A stretch of DNA of 64,000 nucleotides from Leishmania donovani (taxonomy: Eukaryota > Euglenozoa > Kinetoplastea > Trypanosomatida > Trypanosomatidae). Shown piece after piece: positions 48,727 to 58,689 of the stretch. Both the position numbers and the translations under genes were made by a program. The first letter of the stretch is position 1. Each line of letters begins with the position of its first letter. The stretch covers positions 729,230-793,229 of the forward strand of contig NC_018252.1 in the NCBI RefSeq assembly GCF_000227135.1, given 5' to 3'. The notes under the pieces are model-generated. The model worked only from the letters and a program-made list of their open reading frames with translations. It was not told the origin of the DNA and did not search any database.

Positions 48727-49836
48727 TTACCAGCTCGTGTTGTTGTTCAGTTCTTCGCGTGTACTCACGCGGCTCAGGAGAACAGTGATGTCATCCGGCT
48801 TGCCGCCCTTGGCGTCAGTTTGCCCGAACCTACGCAGCATCGAGGCCCACGGCGAGTTGGTATCCGGGTTCACGGAGGTCTTGTAGGCGTCGGTGATGAT
48901 GCGCTGCGCGACACGATAGGGGTCCACGTACTCGATCTTCGCGTCCAAGATGCCACTGAGGAAGAAGCCCACAAGCGGGATCTTGGCGATGGGGCTCTCC
49001 TCCACCTTGCCAATCCACCCGGCGTCCGCGGCGAGCTCGGAGTTGAAGCGATTGTCGAAGAGGCCGTCGGTGCCCATCACAATAACGTCGCCCTCTTGCA
49101 CCGGCACCGACTCGCGAACACAGTCCTGCACGCGGTCAGAGAACGCGCGCCCTACCATCGACCGCGGCAGCACTGCCAGCTGGAACGGCGCGTTGAAGCC
49201 GTGCACCTTCTCGTGTACGCGGAAGTACATGTCGCGGTTGCGCACCACCATCACGCCGCTGTCGCCGAGGTTCGCCACGTCGAGCCTGTGGCTGCCGTCA
49301 TCCTCTTTGCGCAGAGTTGCCACACAAGCCGTGCTGCTGCCCACCTTGACAATGCCGTCCTTCACTACTTTGGTGTAGGCGGCATCAAGGATCTTCTCTG
49401 GGTCGCGCTCGCCACGGTGCGTCTCCGCAAACAGCTTCGCGTTCTCCATCAACGCGTTGGCAAACAAGGAGGGGTCGACGCCCTCAGAGCGCCAGCCGCC
49501 GACACCGTCGGCAACGCCGATGACCTTGTAGTTGTTCGCTACGAAGAAGCTATCTTCGCCGCAGTCAAGCTCGATGAAGCTCGCGCGCTTGCGCCAGCTC
49601 ACCGACTGTCGCCGCTTGCGCTCGTCCGTGTCGCTGCGGTACATCTTCTGCGGCGTCGGCTTCGCCTTGCAGAAGGCCCAGCTCTGCAGCACCAGCTCTG
49701 TCGGGTCCTTCTCATCCTCCGGGGCCTCATCCGGCGGCGTGCCCCACGAGTTCACGTCGTTGTCGTTGGCCTGTGCCAGCGCCTGCGCGCTTGGCTGGCC
49801 GCTCGGCGTTAGCGGTACACTGTGACGGGCACCCAT
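48727..49836 (-). CDS. PP2C-type protein phosphatase, PPTC7-like, with N-myristoylation motif
   Basis: This is a 369-residue protein from the ATG at 49836. The frame continues 5' to a TTG at 49935 through leader-like sequence. The protein begins MGARHS, a good N-myristoylation signal (Gly2, Ser6). Residues 7-85 are disordered. The phosphatase fold then has DCGEDSFFVA (about 91-100), GVADGVGGW (107-115), NLGDSGVMVV, MGTDGLFDN and KPDDITVLLS, containing the Asp residues that bind the two metals. The DGVGGW form and lack of a long insert place it with PPTC7/Ptc7p and plant homologues rather than classical PP2C (DGHGG). Yeast and human members act inside mitochondria on coenzyme Q proteins. A myristoylated version would instead attach to a cytosolic membrane face. 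Confidence 0.94.
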   Translation of the reverse strand: MGARHSVPLTPSGQPSAQALAQANDNDVNSWGTPPDEAPEDEKDPTELVLQSWAFCKAKPTPQKMYRSDTDERKRRQSVSWRKRASFIELDCGEDSFFVANNYKVIGVADGVGGWRSEGVDPSLFANALMENAKLFAETHRGERDPEKILDAAYTKVVKDGIVKVGSSTACVATLRKEDDGSHRLDVANLGDSGVMVVRNRDMYFRVHEKVHGFNAPFQLAVLPRSMVGRAFSDRVQDCVRESVPVQEGDVIVMGTDGLFDNRFNSELAADAGWIGKVEESPIAKIPLVGFFLSGILDAKIEYVDPYRVAQRIITDAYKTSVNPDTNSPWASMLRRFGQTDAKGGKPDDITVLLSRVSTREELNNNTSW

Positions 49837-50521
49837 CGTTGTGCGCGTGTGCACGAGTGGAGGTGGTGGGAGGGAGGGAACGAGAGTAGGGACAGACTGC
49901 TGATCGCTCACGGGCACGCAATGCTGTCGGAGCAATACTGACTTGCTGTCTGATGCGACTCACGTCGTTCTCGAGGATGGAACACGTATCCTTCACACGC
50001 AAGACGGGCAGACACGCAGTCTGCCACACCAACGATGCACTTGATATCCATCGAAGAGGCGTTACTCAAGGGAGGGAGAGGGAAGAAGGGAGGGAGAGGC
50101 GCGGAAACTTAAGGAGGGCAGCAGCGGGAGCACACACACACACACACAGCGAGAGCGAGCAAGACGAGAAGAAGGGGGAGGAGGTACTGCTTCCTTCGTT
50201 TGCCTTCGTGGCAGGTGCAGTTCTACACCGTATGTGTCTCGGTTGGGAGGGGGAGGAGAAGTCGTGGTGGTGGGTGAGGGGTCATCAGAGACATGGCAGA
50301 GGGAGGGCCTTGAAGGGGGCCCTCACATGCGTACCCAGCCGGTGCGTGAGTGAAAAGCATGAGAGAAACGCACAGAGGGGCGAAGAGAACAAGCAGGGAC
50401 GATGACATCGAGAAAGAGAGCAGAATGCACGTACACAAGGAAAGCCGCCATCATTCATGTGCGCACGGACCTTCCACATCCTCCCATCCCCGTAGTTACT
50501 GCCCCCCCATCCCACATCCTC
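49837..50521. other. Spacer
   Basis: No supported gene. It contains a CA run at about 50131-50149 and GGGA-rich plus-strand sequence at 50070-50098. Confidence 0.55.
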
Positions 50522-52150
50522 TCACGGATCATCCGTGAGGATGTGCGACTCCGGCACACCCGCAGAGACAAGTGCCTCGGTGCAGTCATTCACAAATTTC
50601 TGCGGGCCACACACGTACGCCAGCGGCATGTCTGCGCCGAAGTACTTCTGGACAGCTGCGGAAACATTCGCCGGTCGTATGCGGGAACGGTGAGTGATGG
50701 TGGTGACGGGGCAGGAGTTCGGTGGCGACGATTCAGCGCTTGTGCGCTGCTCCTGACCAGCATCCGTGCTCGGGGTGATGAAGAGCTCCATCACGTACGT
50801 TTTGACTGGCTTCCTCGCCCCGCTTCCGCCGCTGGTCTTCTCGGCCGTGCCCAGCGCTGAGCGAGGGAACTCTCGTTGCCACCGCCCGAACTGCTCCAGC
50901 TTCGGCACCGTCTCCAGAGTGCGGTTCGAGTGAAGATGCACCACGTGCAGCGGCTCCGCACTCTCCACGTAGAGCGAGTCGCCGAGAGAGGCGTTCAGGA
51001 AAGCATAGGCCGGTGTCACGCCGATCCCGGCCGTCAGCCACAGCACCCTGCCGCCCACTCTGCGAATGGTGTCATGGTGGCGGGCGAAGGTGAAGGTGCC
51101 GCCGACGCGAGCGATGGGCAGCGGCGCGTTCAGCGAATGCTCGTGCAGCCACGCGCTGCCACTCGCCTGCGTGTCGGTGCAGGCGGCCTTCACGATGATG
51201 CTGAAGAGACTGCCGTTGTGATTCATGTCACAGATGGTCCAGCGGCGTCGCATCAGTTCGCCTGCTGTGGCTGCGGGGGCGGAAGAGGAGAGAAGATCCG
51301 CAGCTTGGCCGTCGCTGCCATTGGCTGGGCGTCTCTCCTTGATTGGGAGCTCAAGCTCCACGTACTCACCAAGCTCCGCATGCCGGAGCAGGGGGCCCGC
51401 GTGGTGGACGAAGTCAAACTGCCGCACTTGTGGGCAGACGTCGGTGATGGCAACACAGGAGACCATAGGGCGCGTTGTGGGGCTGCTGCAGCTGCTGCCG
51501 AGGGATGCCATCTCGTGGGGCCGCGTCTTCTGTGCGTTGTCGAGTGAGTTGACGCCTCGGGTGCCGGTGTTGCCGCCGGCTTTAGCAAGCGAGCCCATGT
51601 GCTGAAAGACTTGGCCGCTGCGCAGTTCGACGCCGGCATGGCTGTGAATGCCTGGCGCACGCAGGCCGCGACCTCCGCCGTCGACCGGCAGGCTCATGGG
51701 CCTCTCCCGGTTCGCCAGCTCCATGGAAGCATACGCGTCGCTTTCCAGTGTGGGGCCACTGAGGTCCACCCGCACATAAACATCCTCGGCCTCATCCACC
51801 TCGACCTTGTGGACACGCTGCTTGCAGCCCTTTGATCGGACCGCGTGCTTTGGCTTCCCGCCAGCAGGGCTCAACTCGACGCCCAAGTAGAGTCCCTCGC
51901 CGGTGTCCAGCGCGATCTTGTAGCTGTGCCACGGGCATATAATGCATGGGTGGCCGCCCATCTCTTCGATGTCCCCAAGCAGCAGCGGCCCGCCATGGTG
52001 GTAACACGCGTTGTCGATTGCGTAGAGCTCATTACGATAGCACACGACGGCGATGTTGCGTGTGCCGCAGCGGACAAGCTGACGGGAGCCGTTCGTGAAG
52101 TGCAAGCGCTTGCCCACGTACACTCGATCGGGCGCCGAGCTTGCAGACAT
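50522..52150 (-). CDS. Rieske [2Fe-2S] domain fused to ferredoxin/b5-reductase-type flavoprotein
   Basis: This is a 542-residue protein from the ATG at 52150. The Rieske domain occupies about 8-130 with ligands Cys49/His51 (NACYHHGG) and Cys72/His75 (CPWHSY), the classic CxH...CxxH pattern. A disordered linker (about 135-225) leads to an FNR-like module. Its FAD-binding motif is RRRWTICD (about 301-308, Arg and Thr of the RxYS/T family), its NAD-binding loop is LTAGIGVTP (372-380), and a CGPQKF motif lies near the C-terminus. It should move electrons from NAD(P)H through FAD to the iron-sulfur centre and on to an unknown acceptor. No presequence or membrane span is seen. An upstream ATG at 52576 would add 142 low-complexity residues. 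I prefer 52150 because the acceptor at 52232-52231 puts it first in the mRNA. Confidence 0.93.
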   Translation of the reverse strand: MSASSAPDRVYVGKRLHFTNGSRQLVRCGTRNIAVVCYRNELYAIDNACYHHGGPLLLGDIEEMGGHPCIICPWHSYKIALDTGEGLYLGVELSPAGGKPKHAVRSKGCKQRVHKVEVDEAEDVYVRVDLSGPTLESDAYASMELANRERPMSLPVDGGGRGLRAPGIHSHAGVELRSGQVFQHMGSLAKAGGNTGTRGVNSLDNAQKTRPHEMASLGSSCSSPTTRPMVSCVAITDVCPQVRQFDFVHHAGPLLRHAELGEYVELELPIKERRPANGSDGQAADLLSSSAPAATAGELMRRRWTICDMNHNGSLFSIIVKAACTDTQASGSAWLHEHSLNAPLPIARVGGTFTFARHHDTIRRVGGRVLWLTAGIGVTPAYAFLNASLGDSLYVESAEPLHVVHLHSNRTLETVPKLEQFGRWQREFPRSALGTAEKTSGGSGARKPVKTYVMELFITPSTDAGQEQRTSAESSPPNSCPVTTITHRSRIRPANVSAAVQKYFGADMPLAYVCGPQKFVNDCTEALVSAGVPESHILTDDP

Positions 52151-53529
52151 GACAGTGCCGAATAACGGCAGGAGTGTGTGTGCGTGTGTACAAGGGGTAG
52201 TGAAAAGGGGAGGGAGGGCGGCAGGGACTTCTGAGCAAACAGAGGAGGTGGAGGGTACGCCGACAGTTGCACACACGGGATGTGCGAGGTGGGAGGAGAG
52301 GGGGAGGGGGAGGGACAGAGAGGGGCGACGCGCAGGCACACGCACACGTGACGTGATCAGCAGGAGGGAAGAGGGACTGAAAGCCGTGGTGACACGCGGA
52401 GGCGCCGTTGTGCGGGCGCTTGGCCGAGTGGGCAGCCGTGTGGATAGGTGTGGGTGCGTCTTATCTACGACTCGGAGAGAGGGCGGGGGAAGCAAGGACG
52501 GAGATGAATTTGAAAGAGAAGAGGCACCCGCGCTGGGACCACGGCGGGTGCTGGGGGTGGGCGGAAGGGCAGTCATCACCTGGGAGCCGACGACCGCGCT
52601 GATACCTCTATCAAGGTATGCCGCTGCGGAGAAGGGGGAGGGGATGGACTGTGGCAGCTGCTGTGAAAGATGCCGCGCGCTCAAACACTGACTCACAGAG
52701 GAAGAAGAGCGCTAGCTCGCTTCCATCTTCGTGTGCGTGCACTTGCGAGCAGCACGCGTCTATACCCCTCTCTGCTTGTCGCTTGTCGCTCCCTCTGTGT
52801 CGTTGCTTTTATACACGGCAAGCAAGGCATTTCTTATCCCTCTATGCGGGGCTGCGTGTACGGATGCGTGTGCCACCGCTTCCATCGGTGGTGGGAGAGG
52901 GGCGCGCCGATGTGCGAGAGAGCGGAAGCGGTGAAGGCTGTCTTCTCGTTGCCTTCCCTCTCACTAACAGCTCCGCTGCACCTATTGCAACGAGCAGCTT
53001 CGGCCGACTTGCGATGCTTCCGCTCACTTGCTCTGAATCGACCTCACATGCGCCTTCAGTGTAAGGGTGTGCATATGTAGACCACTCCCTTGCTCAGTCG
53101 CCGCGAAGGAAAGGGCTGCGCCGTCCGCCTCACCTGCAGGCGAGTATGCGTACACGGAGACGGGTCATCCACTACCTCCTCCCCCTCCGTCAGCCGCTCA
53201 AACACAACGACCAGCTCGCAGCGCTACGGCTCTCTCCTTCCTCCTCCCTCATCGTCGCTTCATTGCCTCATGACTGCAGCGGCTCTGCACACTACTCGAA
53301 ATCTCCGCCACAAACGGAAACGCCCCCCCCCCCACCACACACATGCAGGCACAGAAGGGCGCCATTACGCACCCCCGCCCTCTTTCTGTCACTCCCCCTC
53401 CCACCATCACTGCCAGTGTCTTTGTATCTCAACAAACGCGCCAGAGAGCGGAGAGGACGCGCGGGAGTGGGGAGAGGGCAGAAAACACACAAAGGGAGAA
53501 CGGAAGAGGAACAGAGAGCCGCAACGCTC
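52151..53529. other. Spacer
   Basis: Besides the acceptor near 52231, it has a C11 run at 53323-53333 and CT-rich plus-strand patches after about 53150. The minus-strand frame stays open across 52151-52696 but reads as Pro/Ser-rich leader. I see no separate gene. Confidence 0.6.
52231..52260 (-). promoter_or_regulatory. Predicted trans-splice acceptor for the Rieske-reductase mRNA
   Basis: The coding strand reads a CCACCTCCTCTGTTTGCT tract followed by CAG, with the AG at 52232-52231. No ATG occurs between this AG and 52150, giving a leader of about 80 nt. This is inferred from sequence rules only. Confidence 0.5.
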
Positions 53530-56193
53530 TCACGCGCCCTTCAAGGAGAACTTCTGCTTCTCGGCACTCTCCACCACGCGCTCGCGGTAGAGGCCCTTGC
53601 GCCGCTTAATGCGCTCCAAAAGCTGCTCCGCAATGTTTTTGGTCGCCACCTCGGCACCGTGCTCCTCGAATTCTTCCTTCGTTGTGGGCACAAAGTACGG
53701 ATCGGCGTCGATGACCTCCCAGTGACTCATCTGCAGCTGCGCCGTCGAGGCGCCTTGCGTCTGTACGCGCAGCTCGTCCTGCAAGCCGAACGCCTCAACA
53801 GCCGGTAGCCAGCAGCGGATGTAGAAGAGGTCGCTGCCCTCGTTCGGCACCTCCTCGACGATCTCAGAGCGGCGGCGGTTCAGTGAGGCGTAGATCTTGC
53901 CCTGGGTAAAGCCGGAGGAGTACACGGTGCACTCGTACACGGGCTCGACAAGACGGCGAGGGTGCAGCTTCATCGCAGCGCGGCACGCCTCCCGCACGCT
54001 GGGCAGAACCATGCCGCCGGAGATGTCCGAGTCTGCGTCCACAAAGATGTTCGTCACCACAAAAGCCACCCCGTACAAGGGCTCCTGTGCCATCGGCCCG
54101 CTCTCGCAGGCGGCCTGGAAGCCTGCCACGATGGACTCTTTCCAGTCCTGCAGCGTCGTCCAGCATGCCACTGGATCCACAGTGCCGTCGAAGTTGGCGA
54201 GCAGCACTGCTCCAAGGAAGCCGAGCCGAGACGGGCCGCTGGCGACGACGCCATTCTTGACATCCGCAGAAAAGCGCTTGTGCCCTGACAGGGCGGCCAC
54301 TGCCTGCCGCAGAAGCTGCGGGTTATTGCCGCTGTTCTTCCCGTCTTCTTTGATCAGCTCGAGCACCTCGGTCGGCAGCGGCCGCGCTTGGAGGGTGATG
54401 TAGAAGGCGCCGTCCATGAGCGACGCGGTGTGCGGCTTCGGCTTGGCGCTCAGGTTGCTCACAATGGTTTCGCGAAAGGATACGAGCGGCTCCGAGGCGA
54501 CCACCTCCACCTGTGCAAACGTGTCGATGAGGTCCTTGAGGCAGCGCTCTGCGTGAACTTCGCCTGCTGTGCCGATCACGTGCTCACCGGTTGGCAGCAT
54601 GCTCACCTCCACCTGCGGGTCGACTTTGTAGAGCAGCCGCAGGCCCCGCTCCAGCTCCTGCAAGTTTCTTGGGTCCTTCGGGAAGACGGAGAGCCGCACT
54701 ATCGAGGTGCTCTGCAGTACAAGCGGCTTGAAGGGCGGCATGCTAGGCACGCTGCTGATGGTGGCGTACTTGGTGATGTACGAGGTGAGACCGCCGACAC
54801 CGCAGAGGAAGCCAGCGCTCACCTCCGACGTCTCCTCAAGACCGGTGCCGCGGAAGAGATAGACGCTGCCTACCGTCGCCTCCACCACCACGCCATCGCT
54901 GTGGACATACACTGGCTGCCCGGCGCGCAGGCGCCCGCTGTAGACGCGCCCGAACCCAATGAAGGCGCCATCGTGGTTCTCCACGGAGCCGACGGCGCGA
55001 CCGACGAGGTATTGTGTGTCGATTAGCTTGCAGACGTACACAATGCACGGCGCCTCCGGGGACTGATCGCAGTTCATGAGCGCCTCCTTCAGCTCCGCGG
55101 GGGTGTCGGCCTCGAAGCCCGGGACGAGAGAAGGCAGGCGGCGCCGCTGCAAGGTGATCGGGGAGTCGAGTCTCGTGCAAACCGTGTCGAGCACACAGGG
55201 GGCGAGGGGCATCCATATCGAGAGCAGCGCCTTCAGCTTGCGGCGCGGGTCGTGGCGCGGGTTGTTCCACTTGCTCTCGGCAATCTTCAGCTTCTCGGAC
55301 AACTGCTTCTGCCGCTCCTCACTCGCGTTGTCACCGAGAAATGCGTCGTAGAGCTGCCAGATGGGTTCGAGCATGAGCTGCACAGCCAAGGGCAGCTGCC
55401 CCGCTTTCTTCGGCTTCGGGCTCACGGTCTTGGTCTTGGGGTCAAAGTAGTGCTCCCCCCAGAGAGCCTCCGCGAGGTTGTGCAGCGGCACCTTGTCCTT
55501 GTACAGCCTCACGAAAAAGTCCACGCCAACGGCCCAGCCGTCGTAGCAGCTGCAGAAAAGGACGTTGCCCTTGGATGGGTCGAACCACACGTCGTCGCTG
55601 GGGTCCTCGCGCTTCATGTCCTGATCCATCTCCTGTATCTTCATCTGGTTCGCATAGGATGCCAAGATGGCGTTGCAGATCTCGATGATGCTGCGCAGGC
55701 GCAGGTATGCCTCCTCCGCAGTGTACTGCTGCGTTGTCACGAGCAAGTCGATCTTGTTCAGCACGAGGCACATCGACAGCCCCTCCTGGTAGGTGTGGCG
55801 CAGGATGGACGACGTCTGCTGGGTGACGCCATCCACGACGTCGACGATGACGACGGCGCCGTCGCACAGACGCATCGCCGTGGACACTTCGCACGAGAAG
55901 TCGATGTGCCCGGGGGAGTCGACGAGGTTCAGCACGTGGCTCTTGCCAGCGTAGGCGTGGTGCAGCGCGATAGAGCTGGCCTTCATGGTTATGCAACGCT
56001 CCTGCTCATCAGGCCGGGAGTCGAGCAGCCGCACCTCACCCGCCAGCTGCGGGGAAAGGATGCCGTTGCTGGCGACGAGGTAGTCGCTGAGGGTGGTCTT
56101 GCCATGATCCACGTGGGCGACCATGCAGAAGTTGCGGATGTTCTCCGGCTTTTCGCTCAGTTTCTGCGCAGCATCTGCCATGCTAACGCTCAT
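53530..56193 (-). CDS. EF-2-like GTPase, probable EFL1 (ribosome maturation factor)
   Basis: This is an 887-residue protein with an ATG at 56193. The GTPase domain starts NIRNFCMVAHVDHGKTT (G1 at 26-33). It has the EFL1-type switch DSRPDEQERCITMKASSIAL (EF-2 has a different segment here), then DSPGHIDF (G3) and NKIDLL (G4). EF-2-like domains II to V follow through to a domain V-like C-terminal portion (EVIDADPYFVPTTKEEFEEHG). In yeast (Ria1) and humans, EFL1 with SBDS evicts eIF6 from the new 60S subunit. Those proteins are about 1,110 residues. Here the large insertion typical of domain II is reduced, so the size approaches EF-2 (about 845). The switch sequence is the reason not to call it EF-2. 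Confidence 0.93.
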   Translation of the reverse strand: MSVSMADAAQKLSEKPENIRNFCMVAHVDHGKTTLSDYLVASNGILSPQLAGEVRLLDSRPDEQERCITMKASSIALHHAYAGKSHVLNLVDSPGHIDFSCEVSTAMRLCDGAVVIVDVVDGVTQQTSSILRHTYQEGLSMCLVLNKIDLLVTTQQYTAEEAYLRLRSIIEICNAILASYANQMKIQEMDQDMKREDPSDDVWFDPSKGNVLFCSCYDGWAVGVDFFVRLYKDKVPLHNLAEALWGEHYFDPKTKTVSPKPKKAGQLPLAVQLMLEPIWQLYDAFLGDNASEERQKQLSEKLKIAESKWNNPRHDPRRKLKALLSIWMPLAPCVLDTVCTRLDSPITLQRRRLPSLVPGFEADTPAELKEALMNCDQSPEAPCIVYVCKLIDTQYLVGRAVGSVENHDGAFIGFGRVYSGRLRAGQPVYVHSDGVVVEATVGSVYLFRGTGLEETSEVSAGFLCGVGGLTSYITKYATISSVPSMPPFKPLVLQSTSIVRLSVFPKDPRNLQELERGLRLLYKVDPQVEVSMLPTGEHVIGTAGEVHAERCLKDLIDTFAQVEVVASEPLVSFRETIVSNLSAKPKPHTASLMDGAFYITLQARPLPTEVLELIKEDGKNSGNNPQLLRQAVAALSGHKRFSADVKNGVVASGPSRLGFLGAVLLANFDGTVDPVACWTTLQDWKESIVAGFQAACESGPMAQEPLYGVAFVVTNIFVDADSDISGGMVLPSVREACRAAMKLHPRRLVEPVYECTVYSSGFTQGKIYASLNRRRSEIVEEVPNEGSDLFYIRCWLPAVEAFGLQDELRVQTQGASTAQLQMSHWEVIDADPYFVPTTKEEFEEHGAEVATKNIAEQLLERIKRRKGLYRERVVESAEKQKFSLKGA

Positions 56194-57381
56194 GATACGG
56201 GGATGATAAAGCGCGTACGGTTACGTGCGGCTATGTGTGTGCGTGTGTATGTGTGTGTGTGGGGGGGGGGAACGCCGCGAGACTGTCGCCGCGGCAGTGG
56301 TGAGCTCTCTTTTTTTGTGTAAGTCTTGGCGCGTGTGGCGAACCGTGGAGGTGTGCACGTGCATTGAGTGGATACAGAGAGATGTATGTGCGCGTGTGTG
56401 TGTATGACACACCTGTGCAGACACACTCACACTAACACTCACTCAGACAGTGGAGTGCAACTGCGTCATGCGTGCATGTATGCGCGTGCAGAGGCGGAGA
56501 GGCACAATGATGCGAGAAAACACCGCGAAGAGGACAGAACGGAAGGCGAGAAGATGCATCAGAAGTGTAGCAGGGGTTTGCTGCGATTCGCACAGCTTCC
56601 CTCATCCTCCTTGTCCCCCTCTCTTTCTGCCACCCGGCGACGCCCATACATCGTTTGGCATGTGCACACACACGTTTGGGTGTGTTGCAAGTGGAGGAGG
56701 GAAGGGGCGGATAGCGGTGGTAGCAGGCTCCTGCGCTCATTCCTTGAGAACTGCTATCACCGCATACACATGCGAATGCTGCCGTAGGGCGATGAAGAAC
56801 GGGAAACGGCGACTGTTCTGTGTAGACCACGCCATGTACCGCCACATGCGCACACAGACAGGCACCAGTCAAGGTAATGCCGACAACCTCTCGGCAGCCG
56901 CTTCCGTTTGAATGTTTGCTTTCGTGTACGTCCTACTACTACTACAACGAGGTCAGGGGAGGGGGTGCCGGCGACGCACACGCGCCGCTCTCTTGGTCAT
57001 GCAGCCTTGTAACGGGACGCCTTCTTGTTTTGGCGCACTCTCGCCGTGTTCGACTTCCCACCGTTACTGCACCGGCTGGCCTCTGTCCTCCTCGCCGCCG
57101 TACGCGTTCCTCAAGCACCCCGAGTGAGGGGCGCACAAAGACACAGCGCCAGACAAGTGCTTACAGGCTGGAGAGGGAAGAGGGGGAGGTCGGAGAGAAG
57201 GGGCAGAGCTACGAGAGGGGCAACAAGTGCGCGCGCGATGGCGGATGGTACCTGGGGCGCTGGAAATCATGTCAGCGCCGGCCTGGGGGGCATGCGTCCC
57301 TCCTTGTCTCTCACTCCATCTCGCCCTCTCTCCATTCTTCTGAACGAATCTGCGTCTGTGATTAGCTGGGCCGCTCGCACT
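56194..57381. other. Spacer
   Basis: No supported gene. TG repeats at 56236-56260 run into G10 at 56261-56270, with another TG run at 56392-56402. The rest has no gene-like frame. Confidence 0.6.
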
Positions 57382-57852
57382 TTAGAACTTCTCGGGCTGG
57401 TTCTTGGGCAGCATCACGAAGAAGCCGTCGGAGCCGGTCTCGCCCGAGTAAGACTTTTCCTTCGGCATCAGGAAGTACAGGTAGATCAACATGACGAAGT
57501 ACCCCACGCCCTGCACGTACTTCTTGCGCGACTGGATCTCGATAAGGTCGGTCGTCGACACATCCCACGGCTTCTTTGTGTGATGCTGGTAGTACTTCGC
57601 CTCCGGTGCTGGCATCTTGTCCACCTTCACGTCGATCGGCTGGAAGTATGTCCAGGGCATGTACGAATCGTAGATGGCCGTGTTCGGCTCCGGGAACGGC
57701 GAGGAGGAGCGGATGCCGCGCTCGTTCATCGGGAAGGCGTTCTGGATGTCGGACATGTTGTTGTTGTCACCACCCGTGTGGAAAGTTGGGCCGTTGCCTA
57801 CGAGCGCCCTGCGAGTGGCCGCGATGGCGCACGCGGACGTCTTGCGCATCAT
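57382..57852 (-). CDS. Small mitochondrial-type single-span membrane protein
   Basis: This is a 156-residue protein with an ATG at 57852. Residues 1-20 (MMRKTSACAIAATRRALVG) are basic and Ala/Ser-rich, without acids, as in a mitochondrial presequence. A middle rich in Pro, Tyr and Asp (FPEPNTAIYDSYMPWTYF) precedes a basic patch (IQSRKKYVQG), a single membrane span (GYFVMLIYLYFLM, about 117-130) and a short polar end. The layout is typical of supernumerary respiratory-chain subunits (complex I, III or IV) in trypanosomatids. I cannot say which complex, and no cofactor motif is present. Confidence 0.88.
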   Translation of the reverse strand: MMRKTSACAIAATRRALVGNGPTFHTGGDNNNMSDIQNAFPMNERGIRSSSPFPEPNTAIYDSYMPWTYFQPIDVKVDKMPAPEAKYYQHHTKKPWDVSTTDLIEIQSRKKYVQGVGYFVMLIYLYFLMPKEKSYSGETGSDGFFVMLPKNQPEKF

Positions 57853-58689
57853 TGTATCGGAATGGAAAAAAAAGCGAAGAGAAAAGGGCGAAGGGGGCGG
57901 CGGTGCGAGGGACAGTCAAGCGTGCGCGATAAGCGGACACTGTGAAGCGTCGGTGTGGGAGAGACGTGTTTTGGGAAGGAGGAGAGGGCGCAAGTGCGTG
58001 AGCTCTTTGGTGTGTTGAGAGGAGAAGGCGGGGCGTGTGTGAATGAGGGATGTGTTGCACAAGGGCGTCAGCGGCAGCACAAGCAGCGGCGGCGGGAGAG
58101 TGCCCATACAGACACCATGGGAGAAAGGGAGGAGAAGTGCAAGGGGTGGGAAAAGAGGGAGGGGGGAAAGTGGAGCAGCACAACAACGCACGTCTGCCAC
58201 TGTCTGTATGCAACGGAACAAGATGAGCACAGCGGTAGGTGTAGTCGGCTGTGCGCCACTGCAGACGGCGGCATCAGGCACAGAGCACGCACGCACACCA
58301 TACATGAAAGGCGGCTCCGTTCGAAAAAGGATGGAGTGAGGGAGAGAATTACGAAAACGCTGACGCTGAGAGGAGCAGGGTGAGGAGAGGGAGACACATG
58401 GGCGCAAGCGCGTACACGCGACAAGGCAACTTGTTCTCCGTGCCGCCTCATGAGCGTGCTCAGACTTCGGTGTCGGCAATGATGCTGCCAAGACGCCCGT
58501 TAAAAAATGCGAGACATGAGAGGGGGTGAGCCGACCGGAGCGAGAGGGAGTGGGTGCAGGCGGATGGCGCAGATACTGCCCGTGCGGTCCCCCTTTTCTC
58601 AACCGCCCGCGCATGTAAATCGGAGGGAGGGGGCAAGAGCGGCACACACGCGTACGAGACCACATTAGCGATGCGCGCCGAGAGCGCCA
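57853..58689. other. Spacer
   Basis: No supported gene. It has an A7 run near 57867 and GA-rich plus-strand sequence (58120-58172), i.e. CT-rich in the transcript. A 249-codon minus-strand opening (57916-58665) is Ser/Pro/Leu low complexity and rejected. Confidence 0.6.

Noticed and set aside
52151..52696. N-terminal extension of the Rieske-reductase protein
   Set aside because: Pro/Ser/Thr-rich leader-like sequence; the frame's first codon is GTG, and a good splice acceptor at 52232-52231 excludes it from the mRNA.
53530..56193. Calling this gene translation elongation factor 2
   Set aside because: The switch region and flanking sequence match the EFL1 type, and I could not find the EF-2 diphthamide loop.
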